DNA of 64,000 bases from Jacaranda mimosifolia (lineage: Eukaryota; Streptophyta; Magnoliopsida; Lamiales; Bignoniaceae). The stretch is taken from contig CM032131.1 of NCBI GenBank assembly GCA_018894105.1, forward strand, positions 3,560,501-3,624,500. Reading direction: 5' to 3'. Below the pieces are notes generated by a model. The model was given only the letters and a program-made list of their open reading frames with translations, searched no databases and was not told where the DNA came from. The translations under genes and the position numbers were made by a program. Position 1 is the stretch's first letter. Every line of letters starts with the position of its first letter. Positions 12,401 to 24,122 of the stretch are shown here, in pieces.

Positions 12401-14377
12401 TTGATGTAGCATTTTGCTGTTAGTATTTTTACATTATGTATGTTGGTTGATTGCTAGAGCATTGTGAATGTTTCCATTTCACATTTTGGGAAAGTTGCAC
12501 AAATCTTTTTCATTGTACTATCAAGAATGGTCGAGAATACAATATTAAGAACTAAAATGAATGATCTAGTCTAATGCATAAAAAAATCATGCTACATCAT
12601 ATATGCATGAAAACTGTGAGAAAATGAGACTCCATGTACATAACAGTAAAACAATGCATCATTTCCTCTAGAAGTGGTTACAATGGTGCAATATGTGGGC
12701 AACCTTTTATAATTGAATGGTTGAGAAGAAAAGAGTAAAGATCAGAGAACAAACTTACAATAGAAAAGATGGTGATCAACAAGTCCCAAGACACACTTAT
12801 TAGCAAGAACAAAAATACATTCTTAGATTCATCAATTAAGGCTTACTGCAACACAATTCTAAATAACATTATATATCAACTAGAAGACTCGCATATCCAA
12901 TATACTACCATTTAATTTGACTAGAAAAAAATACAATAAAACATTCATATTACAAAAAATTTGTAGAGTCCGACCTAATACATTGATCGCAATATGTGAT
13001 TATCCACTGAATATCTTCAAACTTGTAGTGAATCCAAGCACTTACAATGTAAGTTTGAGAAAGTCCTTTTAAAGAGAAGACAACTGATATGTTTTGCTTA
13101 TAAATAGATGTACTCACTTTCATACTTGTTTATTTATTTCCCGTGGTACTCGATTCTCTATCCTTCTGTATAAGCAAATAGTTAATTGTTCTCTTGCAAT
13201 CTTAGAATTAGCCTAAATGTGATGGGCATGTAAATTTTGTTAAATGTATATGGTTGACATGACAAAAAAGGCAAAATAATGTAAAAATATTGCACCATCT
13301 AAGAATTTTTGAATCCATCTTTGAACATCAACAATAGACACACATATCTACAATCATAAATGTACAACAAGTTCTATTATGTTACAAATAACTATTAAGC
13401 TAGTTATGGAAAAGATGAAAAATTTCGTAAATAATACATAGTTTGTTCCAATGATATCCAGTCTAGACTTTCAAAATCTAAAGTTTCATGTATGTTGTGA
13501 AATTGGTAACTCCCTAGTTGCCATTTGTGAAATATCTCATCCAAACGTTCAACTTGCATACCATGTACAACAGTTTAGCTTGTTCCCTATTCTTGGTCAA
13601 TCCTCTAGAAGGAAGATTACACAAACTCAATATGTAGTAACCATTTCTTTGGTGAGGCCAGCCCTATAATTCCTTCCTTGTTTGCACTGGTGTAGAATCC
13701 CAAACTTGAATTATCTTATCACGTAATTGAGTGAAGCAAAATATAGTGATCGTTTTTATCGCTCATTGAAATAAGTAATTCCTCACAAAGCCTTATATAA
13801 TTTACAAAAGTTTCTTTTCCTGTGCAAAACTTTCTTACTGTATAGTTTTCATCAAGATTCTCTTGTAAGAGCATTCGCTATACTAGTAACGAGAAGTATT
13901 AGTTAATGAGAAGTTGCATTTTTATTAGTGTTTATTGCTTTGGATATAAAACGTACAGATAAAATGGTTGGAAAACATCAAATTGGTGTGAATGGATTTT
14001 CCTTTACCATATCACATGTTTTCATGTATGCAATGACGTCTATTACCTGAAATGAAGAAAAAGGTTTGAAGAAAACCTGGTCATGCATATTAATTTGCAT
14101 ATAAGTGAAAGTGGATGGCATGTCACAACTATCTTACGCTATCAAGATTTTTTCCTTTGGTTTCGGGCTATTGATCTCTCTCCATGTGAGGTGTCAAAAT
14201 TCATAATCAACAATGATGTTGCCACTAATTTAATCGACAAAATACATTCAATTCAACTCATAAAATTGGGTATAAGTGTCAACAAAGATTTTACTCAATA
14301 GTACCTTAAACTATGACATTGATATTCAAGTATTAGAACTAGGGATAATCCAATCAGTAGTAAATGCAACATTTTAC
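9469..14377. other. No gene recognised; decayed repeats
   Basis: Short ORFs here (10731, 11904, 13451, 14083) are isolated, lack splice partners and match no family I know. The region 11050-12450 contains a degenerate repeat described separately. The rest is AT-rich sequence without a visible feature. Confidence 0.5.
11050..12450. repeat. Degenerate internal repeat, three to four copies
   Basis: Related segments begin near 11060, 11405, 11730 and 12305. They share AGAAATTATxTGTTATxTTTT, GGGATAAGAT, AAGCTAGAAxCTAT and GTAAAAATGTTGCTGC. The best-preserved pair are adjacent (about 11767-11830 and 11834-11897), and a third copy lies at 12347-12412. The frames are broken in all copies. The origin is unknown; an old tandemly duplicated transposon segment is most likely. 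Confidence 0.5.
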
Positions 14378-14620
14378 TAGGGCTGTAAATGGATATTAAA
14401 TAGTACGGATACACTGTATCCGTATCCATTTAAGTTTTATAATATCCGTATCCTATGGATATTTTTTAATAACATTGGAATTTGTATCCGTTAGATATTA
14501 TCTGAATTCGGATATATCCGTATTCGATTATAATTATTAGGATTATCAATTTATAAATATCCGAATATCCGTTTACGCATATTCGAATATCCGAATCCAA
14601 AAATGCATATTTTTTCTAAT
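14378..14620. mobile_element. hAT-like terminus with ATCCG subterminal repeats (left)
   Basis: TAGGGCTGTAAATGGATATT is followed by about 230 bases packed with ATCCG/CGGAT motifs in both orientations. The same arrangement, inverted, ends at 30297 (TAGGGCTATAATGGATATTC on the opposite strand). Such TIR-like starts and subterminal repeats are typical of plant hAT elements. The 8-base flanks of the two ends do not match, so joining them into one element is uncertain. Confidence 0.5.
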
Positions 14621-17493
14621 AAATTTCATTAAAAAAAGGTAATCAAATAAATAGCATAATAAAATCTATAAAAAAACAACAACAAACAATCAAATTAGCA
14701 TACTCAGAAGATCAAATGTGCATACAAATCTCCTTAAAAATCAAATAAAAAATAACAATCTTTTTCAGTGTCCTTAATAATAGATGCGTAGAAGCACTAG
14801 AAGATGGAAAATACGCAGTATGTAACGTACATCAGCAATTTCTTTTTCAAAAACAAGTTGAATAATAAAAAAATAAGAAATAAATCAAACGTGTAATATT
14901 TAGCAATATATAATAAAAAAGCATTATAAATATAATTATAATTCAAAATATTGACTATGTAATTCATAAACACAATTCATATAATCATAACTTAAACACT
15001 AATAAAAATAATTTACCTTTTACAATGCTCAAAAGATGCAAAATTTCAAACCTGCACAATTAAATAAAACATCAATATAATTATAAAAAATACAATAAGA
15101 AAAGAAGGAAAAATAATAAAATTTTAAAGGAATTTAATCACATTTTCAAAGTAAATGTTAAAAATATCTGAGAAATAATAATAACTTGTAACTACGACTT
15201 TGGCTAAAGCTTCGGCTCTCACTTCGATGACGGCGAAGAGAATGAAACCTCATAGGTGGTCGTGAAAAACTCTTACCATGTCTGAGATTTAACTAAATCA
15301 AGAATCATGTAAGAAGCTTTGCTTTTGTAGAGCTTATGAAATTGAAGACAAGTGAAAAAGCCAAAGGATTTTGATGCATTTGCAATAAAAGAACAAAATG
15401 GAGTGATACATGAGAATAATATGGGACACAGAACTAGCCATCTCTAAAGATAAATTGCATTAGAATTTAGAACCAATTGGAAAGATCAATACATGTTCAG
15501 TCAGAATGGAGACTGATATCAATGGCAAACATGCATGAAGAGCTTAAACCAAAATCATAATGAATGAGGTAAAAAAAAACTCCAAAGGCATTCTGATGCA
15601 AGCTATCTCTTAAAATTGGAAGTATGGTCCCTTAACCACATCGCCCCTATTTAGTTGCACCTTATCCAAAATTTTGATTACCATCTTTTTTATAATCAAT
15701 TATCAATGAAATTTGCTAAATCTTTAAAAATGAATAAAAAATGGAGATGTAGATATCAATAGCAGCATGAGAACTCAATATATCTTTCGTAACACACAAT
15801 TTTTCCTTCTTATATTTGGAATTTCACTCATCTTGTGCAGTTAAATTGCAAGCTTAGACAAAATCATAACTTTCAAATTTACGACACAAATTGAATTGCA
15901 AGAGTAAGATTAATTGCCATATACCATATAACACGCCTAAAAAATCAAATGACTTGTGTTGTGTGCTGCTTGCTGCTTGCTGCTAGACTAATATATTCCT
16001 TATCTTGGGAACTGGATATCACGAATCTTCATCCATTTTCTGCAAGGATCAGTTAATAATTCAAATAAGAATTAGTTTCCCTTATCAAACATAAAACAAC
16101 CTTAAGAACATGATAGCATATAAACAAAAGCTAGCAACATAGTTGAAAATGCTACATTCATAAAGCATGAATATTCTCAAAAACTATTTTTCTAAACAAA
16201 TTCCAAGGCCCAGTATCTCCAGCAATCAATAGAGTGAACATTTATAAACATTTTAGCACAAAGTGGTCCAGAAGTTTCTACATTATATAGTTCAATAACC
16301 AAGATATTATGAAACATCAAAACCCATCTTAAAAAATAATCGAATCTACAAAAACTTACATTGTAATTACAGAATAGATAATCACATCATTCAATCGGGT
16401 TTTCAGTGTTTCCATTACTTCACCCAAAAAGTGCAAATTATTTGTGGGTTTTTTAAACGATAATAATTAACTCAAAATATACTTAATAATAAATCAAATT
16501 ACATGCGAATGTTACCAGGTGATTTAGTCCCAACATTTATTATCTCTTCAGCTGCTTTAAAATGGAAACAAACAAACAATTAAACAAAATGCAGCTCTAA
16601 GAAGATTTGAAAGATTTAGAAAAAGTAGGGGTGATTTCAAAAGAAAAAAAAAGAGCAGTAGCAGCAGTTGCCTGGCTGGGTAGCAGTCGTTGCTGGCTCG
16701 CGGTGAGGTGTTGGTCTCCCATTACGAGAGCCAGTAGATCTGCTGGCCTCCCATGGCAAGATCCAGTAGATCTGTTGGCCTCTCCATTAAGGAGGCCCCC
16801 CGGCTTCCACTACGAGTATCTCGCCGGCACTTTTGCCGGTGAGATGCTTAGATTAAAAAAAAAGAAGCAGCAGCAGCAGCTGCTGCCTGGAGCATCTCGC
16901 TAGTGCTTTTGCAGGCAAGATGCTTACATTAAAAAAAAATTGAGGTGGGGGTGAAGAAGAAGAATGGAAGAAAAGAGAGTAAGAGTACCTGGTATGTCTA
17001 TTGTGGGCGACTGAATTGCAATTGAAATGTATATCGTAGGGCTTAGTGATTTGGTCATTCTTATCTTTTGTATTTTTTATTTTTTTATATTTTATTTTGA
17101 TAATTTTAATTTTATTATAGTAATTAATTTTTTAATTTAAAAAATTTTTAAACTCAAAAATTAATTATTTACTAGTTTGTTATATATGGCTCTGATTCAT
17201 ATCTTAATATTTTGATACTTAATTTTTTTAATATCATATTTTAATATAATTTTAAAAAATTAAATTTTACAATGGCCATTGAATATTGACATTTAATTCT
17301 AGATATGTGGATATAGTAAAGTTAATCATTAAAAATATTTTCTATCATAAATGTTTTGGAGTTTAAAATTTATGGAGTTGTGGGATTTTAGGATTCAAAG
17401 TTTAAGTTTTATATTTAGATAAATTTTATTAGTTTTCTAAAGTCTACAAAATAAAATTATGAAATGATATGTTCATGTTATCTTATATGTATA
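14621..17493. other. No gene recognised between the hAT-like terminus and the Harbinger terminus
   Basis: Mostly AT-rich. A short GC-richer patch at 16650-16920 contains repeated CAGTAGATCTGxTGGCCTC and CAGCAGCAG runs. Its 98-residue frame is compositionally odd and is not accepted as a gene. Confidence 0.5.
16816..16937. repeat. Short tandem duplication in a GC-richer patch
   Basis: Two copies about 77 bases apart share ATCTCGC, then CTTTTGC.GG, then AGATGCTTA.ATTAAAAAA. The first copy also contains a small inverted repeat (GCCGGCACTTTTGCCGG). No function is evident. Confidence 0.6.
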
Positions 17494-17830
17494 GGGCACG
17501 TTTGATACCACGTAATAGCATGCTTAATGTAGGGTAATGTACAGCAATCCCTTGTCTGATGTGAGCTACTAATTTTGCAGGCCACTCTACAAATTTGAAG
17601 GGGCTCGGCACTGTAGCACATATTAGCCATTATTCAAATCAGAGGTCCAGGGTTGAGATTAGGTAGTTGTGGATGAGGGTGTAAGGTGGTTGGCAGCAGG
17701 ATATTACATTTATGGCATTGCTTTCCTCTGGCTAATTCCTTTCTTGCCCTAATGCTGAATCGTTCATCAGATTCCACCCCAAGTTCAGACTCCACCCCAA
17801 ATTCAATTCCCTTTCTCTGCGCATGACTGG

Positions 17831-18050
17831 TTCATCGAGCCCTAATTCCTCCCCAATTTTGATGATGTCTTCCTTGCGATTAAGAGCTCTCATTACATTC
17901 AAATAATTAGTACCATCAAACATGCACTTTCCCCAAATTCAAACCAAATAGAAAAATCCTATATTTTTGCGTGAGCTTTGTTCATCGAGCCCTAGTATCT
18001 CCTCAAATTTGATGATGTCTTTGTTGCGATTAAATGCCCCCATTTTGTGG
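17831..18050. repeat. Two-copy direct repeat, period 150 bp
   Basis: 17831-17900 and 17981-18050 both begin TTCATCGAGCCCTA and continue with TTTGATGATGTCTT and TTGCGATTAA. On the minus strand both copies translate to related peptides (NRKEDIIKIGEELGLDEP and NRNKDIIKFEEILGLDEQ). They may be a remnant of a coding repeat. The family is not recognised. Confidence 0.6.
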
Positions 18051-19697
18051 AAATAATCCTGTAGCAGCAAACACTCATTCTCCTTCTCGATTTTGGTTAT
18101 TAGTATTTCAGAACCCCTATCCCGTTTTTTCTTCTTCATCTAACGTGTTTTTTTTTGTGGTTTTACTGAACAACACCTTCCATAAATTGAGGAGTACTGT
18201 GCACATCGTTCCTCCTGTAGGTGTTTCGAATAGTTGCCAGTGACGGTGGGCTACATCTCAAGAAGTCTTACCCTATTGCTTCTTACCCAGTAATGAGTTC
18301 TCTTATTTTTTTCATAACTTCAGTAGAACTTCCACTCTTTGTTTAGTAGTGGCATTTTTGCACATCACATAGATTAATTATGCCTATAGCTACTGATTTC
18401 GATCTATGAGGAGTTCATTCATTTTTTGATATATGCCTCGTTTAGAACATCATCTTTTGTATTAAGGTAGCCTATTGATAAACGGTGCAGCATACATAAG
18501 CCATATGTGCAGCTGAAGATGTGAAGCTTTCTAGCCATATATGGTTACTTTTTTCATAGTATTATGATTGATTAATGAATCAATGTAATTTTTTTGAGTG
18601 ATCATTGTACATAATTGTTTCAACCTTCATCACCTTATATAGACGGATTGAGAAAAAAAATTCTCTATGAATAACTAGGTTGATGAATAGGTCGATCGTT
18701 GGAGATGTCAACTAAAAAGAATTTGATATATTTGAAATGCAAATTAGCTCTCTATTTAATAATAGAGCTAGACATTTTTTTCCCTTTTTTCTCAAAACTT
18801 AGAAAGTCAAACTTTTCTCTCCTTTTCAATTTTAATTTTTATCCATACACACACATAGGCCAAACATAATGACATACATCTCATTAGCACTTGAGATGTC
18901 ACATAACACTATCCAAAGAATTACGTGGTTCATTAGATTTCAATTTACGTTATTATAGATCTTGAGATTTAAGAATTGTTTTCTAATTTGATTTCAAAAG
19001 CTATTTCACATTCGGAGAAGTTACTTCAAAGTGATCCTAATCACACTTGATTAGGATTATCTCAAATCTAAAGTGACATTAATGGTCAACTGTAAAACTA
19101 TCCCTTTGACATAGCGGCCTTCTATGTATATCGAACTTTTCTTCTTTACCAAGATGTAAACAATCAAATTCTACTTGCTGTGAAAATAGAAACACTGTTG
19201 ACAACTGCCCCATGATTAGCTTCAAACTTTATCATGAGTCAATAAGGTCAATTTCCACTCTTTCGGTTTGTTCCACCCTATGTGCATTTATAATAGATAT
19301 ATATGGCCTATAATCATTACATTAACAATCCAAACTTGAATATTAATTTTTCTTTTCCTAACAATAACAGTACAAGGGATATATTTGACTAATGGCACTA
19401 AAAATGCTATTGTATCATTGTTCCCATGTAATACCTACATGTCGGACTTTATGTTTGACATCCATCCAATATAATGCATTCACTTTTGCTCCTTTTAGAT
19501 TTGTTGTAGGCAAACTGCATGGATTGGAATACGAAAATCCATATTTTGATGTGGATTTACATGTTTTTGGTGCGAAGAATTATTTGCATTTGTTTGCTTT
19601 ATCAAGCTTTCATTATACATTATGGAAGTCTTGGTCATAGACAAAGTGTGGTCATAGATGGAGTCAGGTCCAAAGACAGTGGAGTGTGATTTCTAAG

Positions 19698-19750
19698 ATG
19701 CCAGATCAATCAAAACACTTGAGAGATAGGCATGTAAATGGGTAGGGTAT

Positions 19751-19784
<34 letters not shown>

Positions 19785-21875
19785 ATACCTAACATAATGA
19801 GACCTTAATCCTATCCTACCCTAAAATACCCAAAAGGATAAGACCCTAATCCTACCCTACCCTATCTAACCCAAGACCCATTAGGTCTAGTTTGTTGGAC
19901 TTATGTTTTTAATGTATATATTTATTTTCTCAATATCTAAAAATATTATTTGGCATACGATAACAAAAAATAATTTTTTTATATTTGATTTAATATAATC
20001 ATTAAATTTAAATTATTTAATTTTAAACTTTTTACTAATTAAATTAAATGTTTTATTGATATAATAGTTAAAATTTGTTAATGTAATTAATAATTAAACT
20101 TTTTGCTAATTAAATTAATATAATTAAAAAAAAAGTTAATAAAAACAGTTTAAAAGCAAAAACTTTTTTCTATATTTAATTTTATAAAAACAGTTAATTT
20201 CTATATTAATAAACTTTATTCATTAACAAAATTAATTTTATTAACTGTTTTTATAAAAATTATTTGTTCCACTATTTATTTTAATATTATTAATTAAAAA
20301 TGTTCAACTATTGCTATTGCTTTTCCTGTTTAAAATTTTTTTTGCTACTTTATATATATATTAACTTTATTAATATAGTTTAAATTTTAATTAAAAAAAT
20401 TATTTAGTTGTTACTGTTCATTCACTATTTGGAATTTTTATATATAAAAAATTTATCATTAATATAAATTTGATTTGGATATAAATAGTTTTTAGGTTCA
20501 TAAATTAAATTTAAGTATAAAGTACTGGGTAATTTTTGGATATGGGTACCTAAGTAATTTATGGTTACAGACCCTACCCATACCCATTACACTATCTTTA
20601 ATAAGTGTGGGTATGGGTATTGACATTTTGGGCCTGGGTAGGGTAACACCCTACCCATTTACAGGCCTAGTTTGAGAGATTGTGGAATTAGATGATTAGG
20701 CATGTTTGAATAATTTGCGTATGGATAAAAATGCCTTTTGGAGGCTTTGTTATTTGATGGAGCACGTAGGGGGGTTGAAAAACAAAAAAGTTGTTGGCAT
20801 CCGTGAAAAAGTCGTAGTTTTTCTTTCTATCCTAGCACATCATAAAAAGAATATGATTGTGAAGCACGACTTTAAGAGATCCGGCCATACAATTAGCAAG
20901 TCTTTCAAACAATGTTTGAAAGCAGTTATCAAAATTAGTCCCTTGCTCCTTGTTGAACCTCAACCTGTCTAAGATGATTGTACTAATGAAACATGGAGAT
21001 GCCTTAAGGTAAGTGTACATAACAGTTGGGTATATGTAATCATGATAACATAATATGTGTTCGATACTCATTTGAATTGCATTATTTTAATTTGTAAGGG
21101 TGTGTTGGTACCCTCGATGGCACATATATTGAGGTGCATGTACCAGCAAGCGAACAAACACACTGTCGGTTTAGGAAAGGTGACATTGTAGTGAATGTTC
21201 TTGGGGTTTGCAATCATTAGATGAACTTCATATATATGCCTGTTGGATGGGAGGGATCTGGTGCAGATAACAGAGTGTTATGAGTAGCGGTTAACAAACT
21301 GAATGGCTTTAGAGTGCCAATTGGTGTGATGTCACTATATGCATAGTAAAGTTCTTTGTCTATCTTGTTTGCTACCCACATTCCTTGTAAGCTAACTTCG
21401 TTTATGGTTTGTAGGAAATTACTATTTATGTGATGCTGGGTATATCAACTGTGAAGGATTTTTAACTCCATATCGGGGCATTAGATACCACTTTGATGAT
21501 TGGAGCGATGGAGCAATGGCACCCCAGAACCCACGTGAATATTTCAACATGAAGCATACTAGGGCATACAATGTAATTGAGAGGGCATTTGGACTTCTGA
21601 AGGAACGGTGGGCAGTCTTAAGGAGCACTACTTTTTATCCCATTAGAACCCAAACCATGATTATTTTAGCTTGTGCACTTTTTCACAACTACATCCGCAC
21701 AAATATGTCCATTGACCCTTTGGAAGACACTTTCCATGAATTCCATGGGGGCCCTGAGTTGGGGGATGTTGATCATGTTGACACAATTGAGACATCCTCT
21801 AAGTGGAGCAATTGGCGTGATTCCCTGGCCGCTAATATGTACCATTCTTGGAGAGGGGCTCGCACCGTATCTTAG
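19698..21875 (+). pseudogene. PIF/Harbinger nuclease (DDE transposase), broken
   Basis: Reading frames match the plant Harbinger DDE_Tnp_4 family: LNNLRMDKNAFWRLCY and VVFLSILAHHKKN (helix-turn-helix part, 20706-20880), then LDGTYIEVHVP (21100s), CDAGYINCEGFLTPYRG (21440s), and VIERAFGLLKERWAVLRS followed by FYPIRTQ (21570-21650). The three catalytic acids, in LDGT, DAGY and VIER, are still present. An intron starts at GTAAGTG near 21009. The gene is dead: in-frame stops lie at 20697-20699, 20970-20972, 21218-21220 and 21281-21283, and a 0.94-kb hAT-like element sits in the coding sequence at 19727. The enzyme would cut at the terminal repeats and work with the Myb-like protein just downstream. 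Confidence 0.85.
19727..20671. mobile_element. Non-autonomous hAT-like element inside the Harbinger nuclease gene
   Basis: The left end TAGGCATGTAAATGGGTAGG matches the right end read on the opposite strand, TAGGCCTGTAAATGGGTAGG. TTGAGAGA occurs just before the element (19719-19726) and just after it (20672-20679), an 8-bp target duplication, with two extra bases at the right end. The left subterminal part is a run of ACCCAT units and the right part has GGGTATGGGTA. There is no ORF. The flanks join the Harbinger frame around KHLR and LDD, showing that it landed in coding sequence. Confidence 0.8.
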
Positions 21876-22154
21876 GATCTTAAATAGTATAGACTTTAGT
21901 ATTTAACATGTTTACAAACCTTAATGACTACATACGTCCTTTCTTATATGTACTTGTGTTGAATTATGACATGTTTTGGATGTACAACTTTAACTAGTTT
22001 GCTCAAACTTGTTGCTTTATTGTGTGTTTGATTACGTATGATTGCATCAGGTGGTTTTCATTTTGAGGTGTATAATGAAACTAAGTAATGTGCGAAATAC
22101 TCATTTTCAATAATTTGTGTTTGACCATTTTTTTATTCTTTAATGAGACAGGTC

Positions 22155-23207
22155 ATGGCACAAAATGGTTGCTCTTCTCACAGTATTGATAGGTCAAATA
22201 AGACTTCCATTGGCCCACGACGTTTCTGGACTCATCAAGAGAAGGAGGCTTTGATACAAGCATTAAAACACTTGCGAGCAGGTGGTTGGAAATGTGATGG
22301 CTCATTCAAGGGCGGCTATATGGTGAGACTAGAGTCAATGATGGCCGACAAGTCTCCGGGTAGTGGAATTCTTGTTAAACATATAAAATCTAAGTTGCAA
22401 GTTTGGAAGAAGAAGTATTCGACTCTAAAGGGCATAATTGGGCTTAGTGGAGATGGTAGAGCATGTATAGATCCCAATACCAATATGATCATTGTGGAGT
22501 TTGAAGCAGTTTGGGCTGAGTATGTCAAGATACAAACTTTACTCTTTTCCATATCCTCTTTTTGTGATATGTACCAATACTATTACATTATCCTATTAAT
22601 ACTGTAGATAATTATTAAAATGTTGCGTTAGGTGCAACCTGATGCAGCAAAGCTTTGAGGGAAGCCTCATCCATGGTACAACAGTTGGGTAGAGATCTTT
22701 GGAAATGACAGGGCTACTAGGGGTTAGTCGTTTGATGTGGCAGATATTGTTCAAGAGCTATTGCATGGTTCGCAAACTAATGACGGAGAGAAGTTAGCTG
22801 ATAATGTTGAGCCTACTAGTGCAACTGATATAGGTATTAGTACAGAATATGATGCTGTATCGACTACTCCACCATCTGGCTTTGGTTCCAAGAAGAAGGC
22901 ATCCTTATCTGGTAAGCGAAAGAGGATTGATCCAGTAATCATTGATTTTGAGAATGCGGTGGGAAGCATACTCGAAGACACCAAAACAACTCTTGGAACT
23001 ATTGCTGATAAGTTTCTCCAACTGGCATCCTCGGCTCCTGATTTGGATTCTACAATGGGAACATCTCTATTTAAAGCCATTGCTAAAATCCCAGATTTGT
23101 CTTCGGATGACCAAGTCAAGGCAACTCATCATCTTGCTCAGAACAAAATTGATATGGATGTATTTTGGGGGATGAACAAGGGGGCAGGGCTCGATATATT
23201 CGTCTAA
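22155..23207 (+). pseudogene. Myb/SANT-like Harbinger partner protein, broken
   Basis: The first exon (22155 to about 22520) begins MAQNGCSS and contains a Myb/SANT-like domain (Myb_DNA-bind_3 type): RRFWTHQEKEALIQALKHL, LVKHIKSKLQVWKKKYSTLK and FEAVWAEYVK. After an intron, a second exon from 22632 holds the conserved PHPWYNSWVEIFGNDRATRG stretch and a lysine/serine-rich region with SGKRKRID, a likely nuclear signal. It ends near NKIDMDVFWGMNKGAG. This is the DNA-binding accessory protein of PIF/Harbinger elements, needed with the nuclease for transposition. Two stops (TGA at 22656-22658, TAG at 22725-22727) break exon 2, and the first donor site is not canonical. Confidence 0.82.
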
Positions 23208-24122
23208 TCCTATCTGGTTATGTACATTTTCCTTATATATACTGCCATAATCATTCTAAGTTAATGTTATGATGTGGGAGGCATTTCTTTTGGATTTTTA
23301 GAGTACTTGTTCCAATGATGGGGATATGCAACTATATATGGTTGGTTGGTATCTTTTCAGGCTATAATTGGTTGGTATAAAGTTGGTCTAGTACCTTACT
23401 GTATGTTAGAGTCAGGATTCCCCATGTTCTTATAGGTTTGTGTCGTCAAAACTTAGAAATTTCTTGCTTCTAATCATGTTTAGGATAATGCCCAAAACTA
23501 TCACTCATGTGACTGTATAGCGTATTATGTTTAATACACTGGATATGTGGTGCCTGTTGCGATTATTGCAAATGTTACTTTGATTTAGTGGTTGGTGTTT
23601 AGGTTGTTTGATTCAATCTTGAGTTAGAACACTAAAATTGTCTGTTTTAATAAATTAAAATTAAATAAATAAATAAAATAATTGCAAATGTCAAACCTAT
23701 TTAATTTCTAGGTACATGAAGGTAGCTGTTGTGTCGCATCAAATCATGTCATCCTGCTTAACAAGTTATGCTAGCTTTCATTGAAGAAGAAGTTGAAGTC
23801 AAAACCTAGATTAAGAAAGCATTTAATTTGGTAGGGTTGGCTAATTTATAATTATGACCATAGATTACTAATCATCGAGATAATTTAGTCAAGGCAATCA
23901 AGTATTTCTTACATGTTATAATTTTTTTTTGTACCATATAAGTAGTTTGAGATTTATAAAAATCTTCTTGTTAAAATAAAATTCGCATATGATAAAATTT
24001 AGATGGAGAAAATAATATTAAAAAATAACAGAACATAGAGAGACACACGAACGAACATAATAGCAGCGGCTAACACTAACCTATAGCTAGTTAATGCTAT
24101 TGCCGCTTATTCAAACACACCA
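23208..24122. other. 3' part of the Harbinger element, no gene
   Basis: AT-rich sequence after the Myb-like gene. Near 24055-24122 an imperfect palindrome (GCAGCGGCTAAC ... GCTATTGCCGCT) is followed by TTCAAACACACC, which resembles a mutated Harbinger terminus. Confidence 0.45.

Noticed and set aside
16607..16903. 98-residue frame in a GC-richer patch
   Set aside because: Its composition comes from tandem repeats and CAG runs. No homology is recognised.
19392..19640. 82-residue frame before the Harbinger nuclease
   Set aside because: No recognisable domain. It may be 5' leader sequence of the Harbinger element but is not supported as a gene.
22751..23119. 122-residue ORF on the minus strand
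   Set aside because: It is an antisense shadow of the Myb/SANT-like gene.
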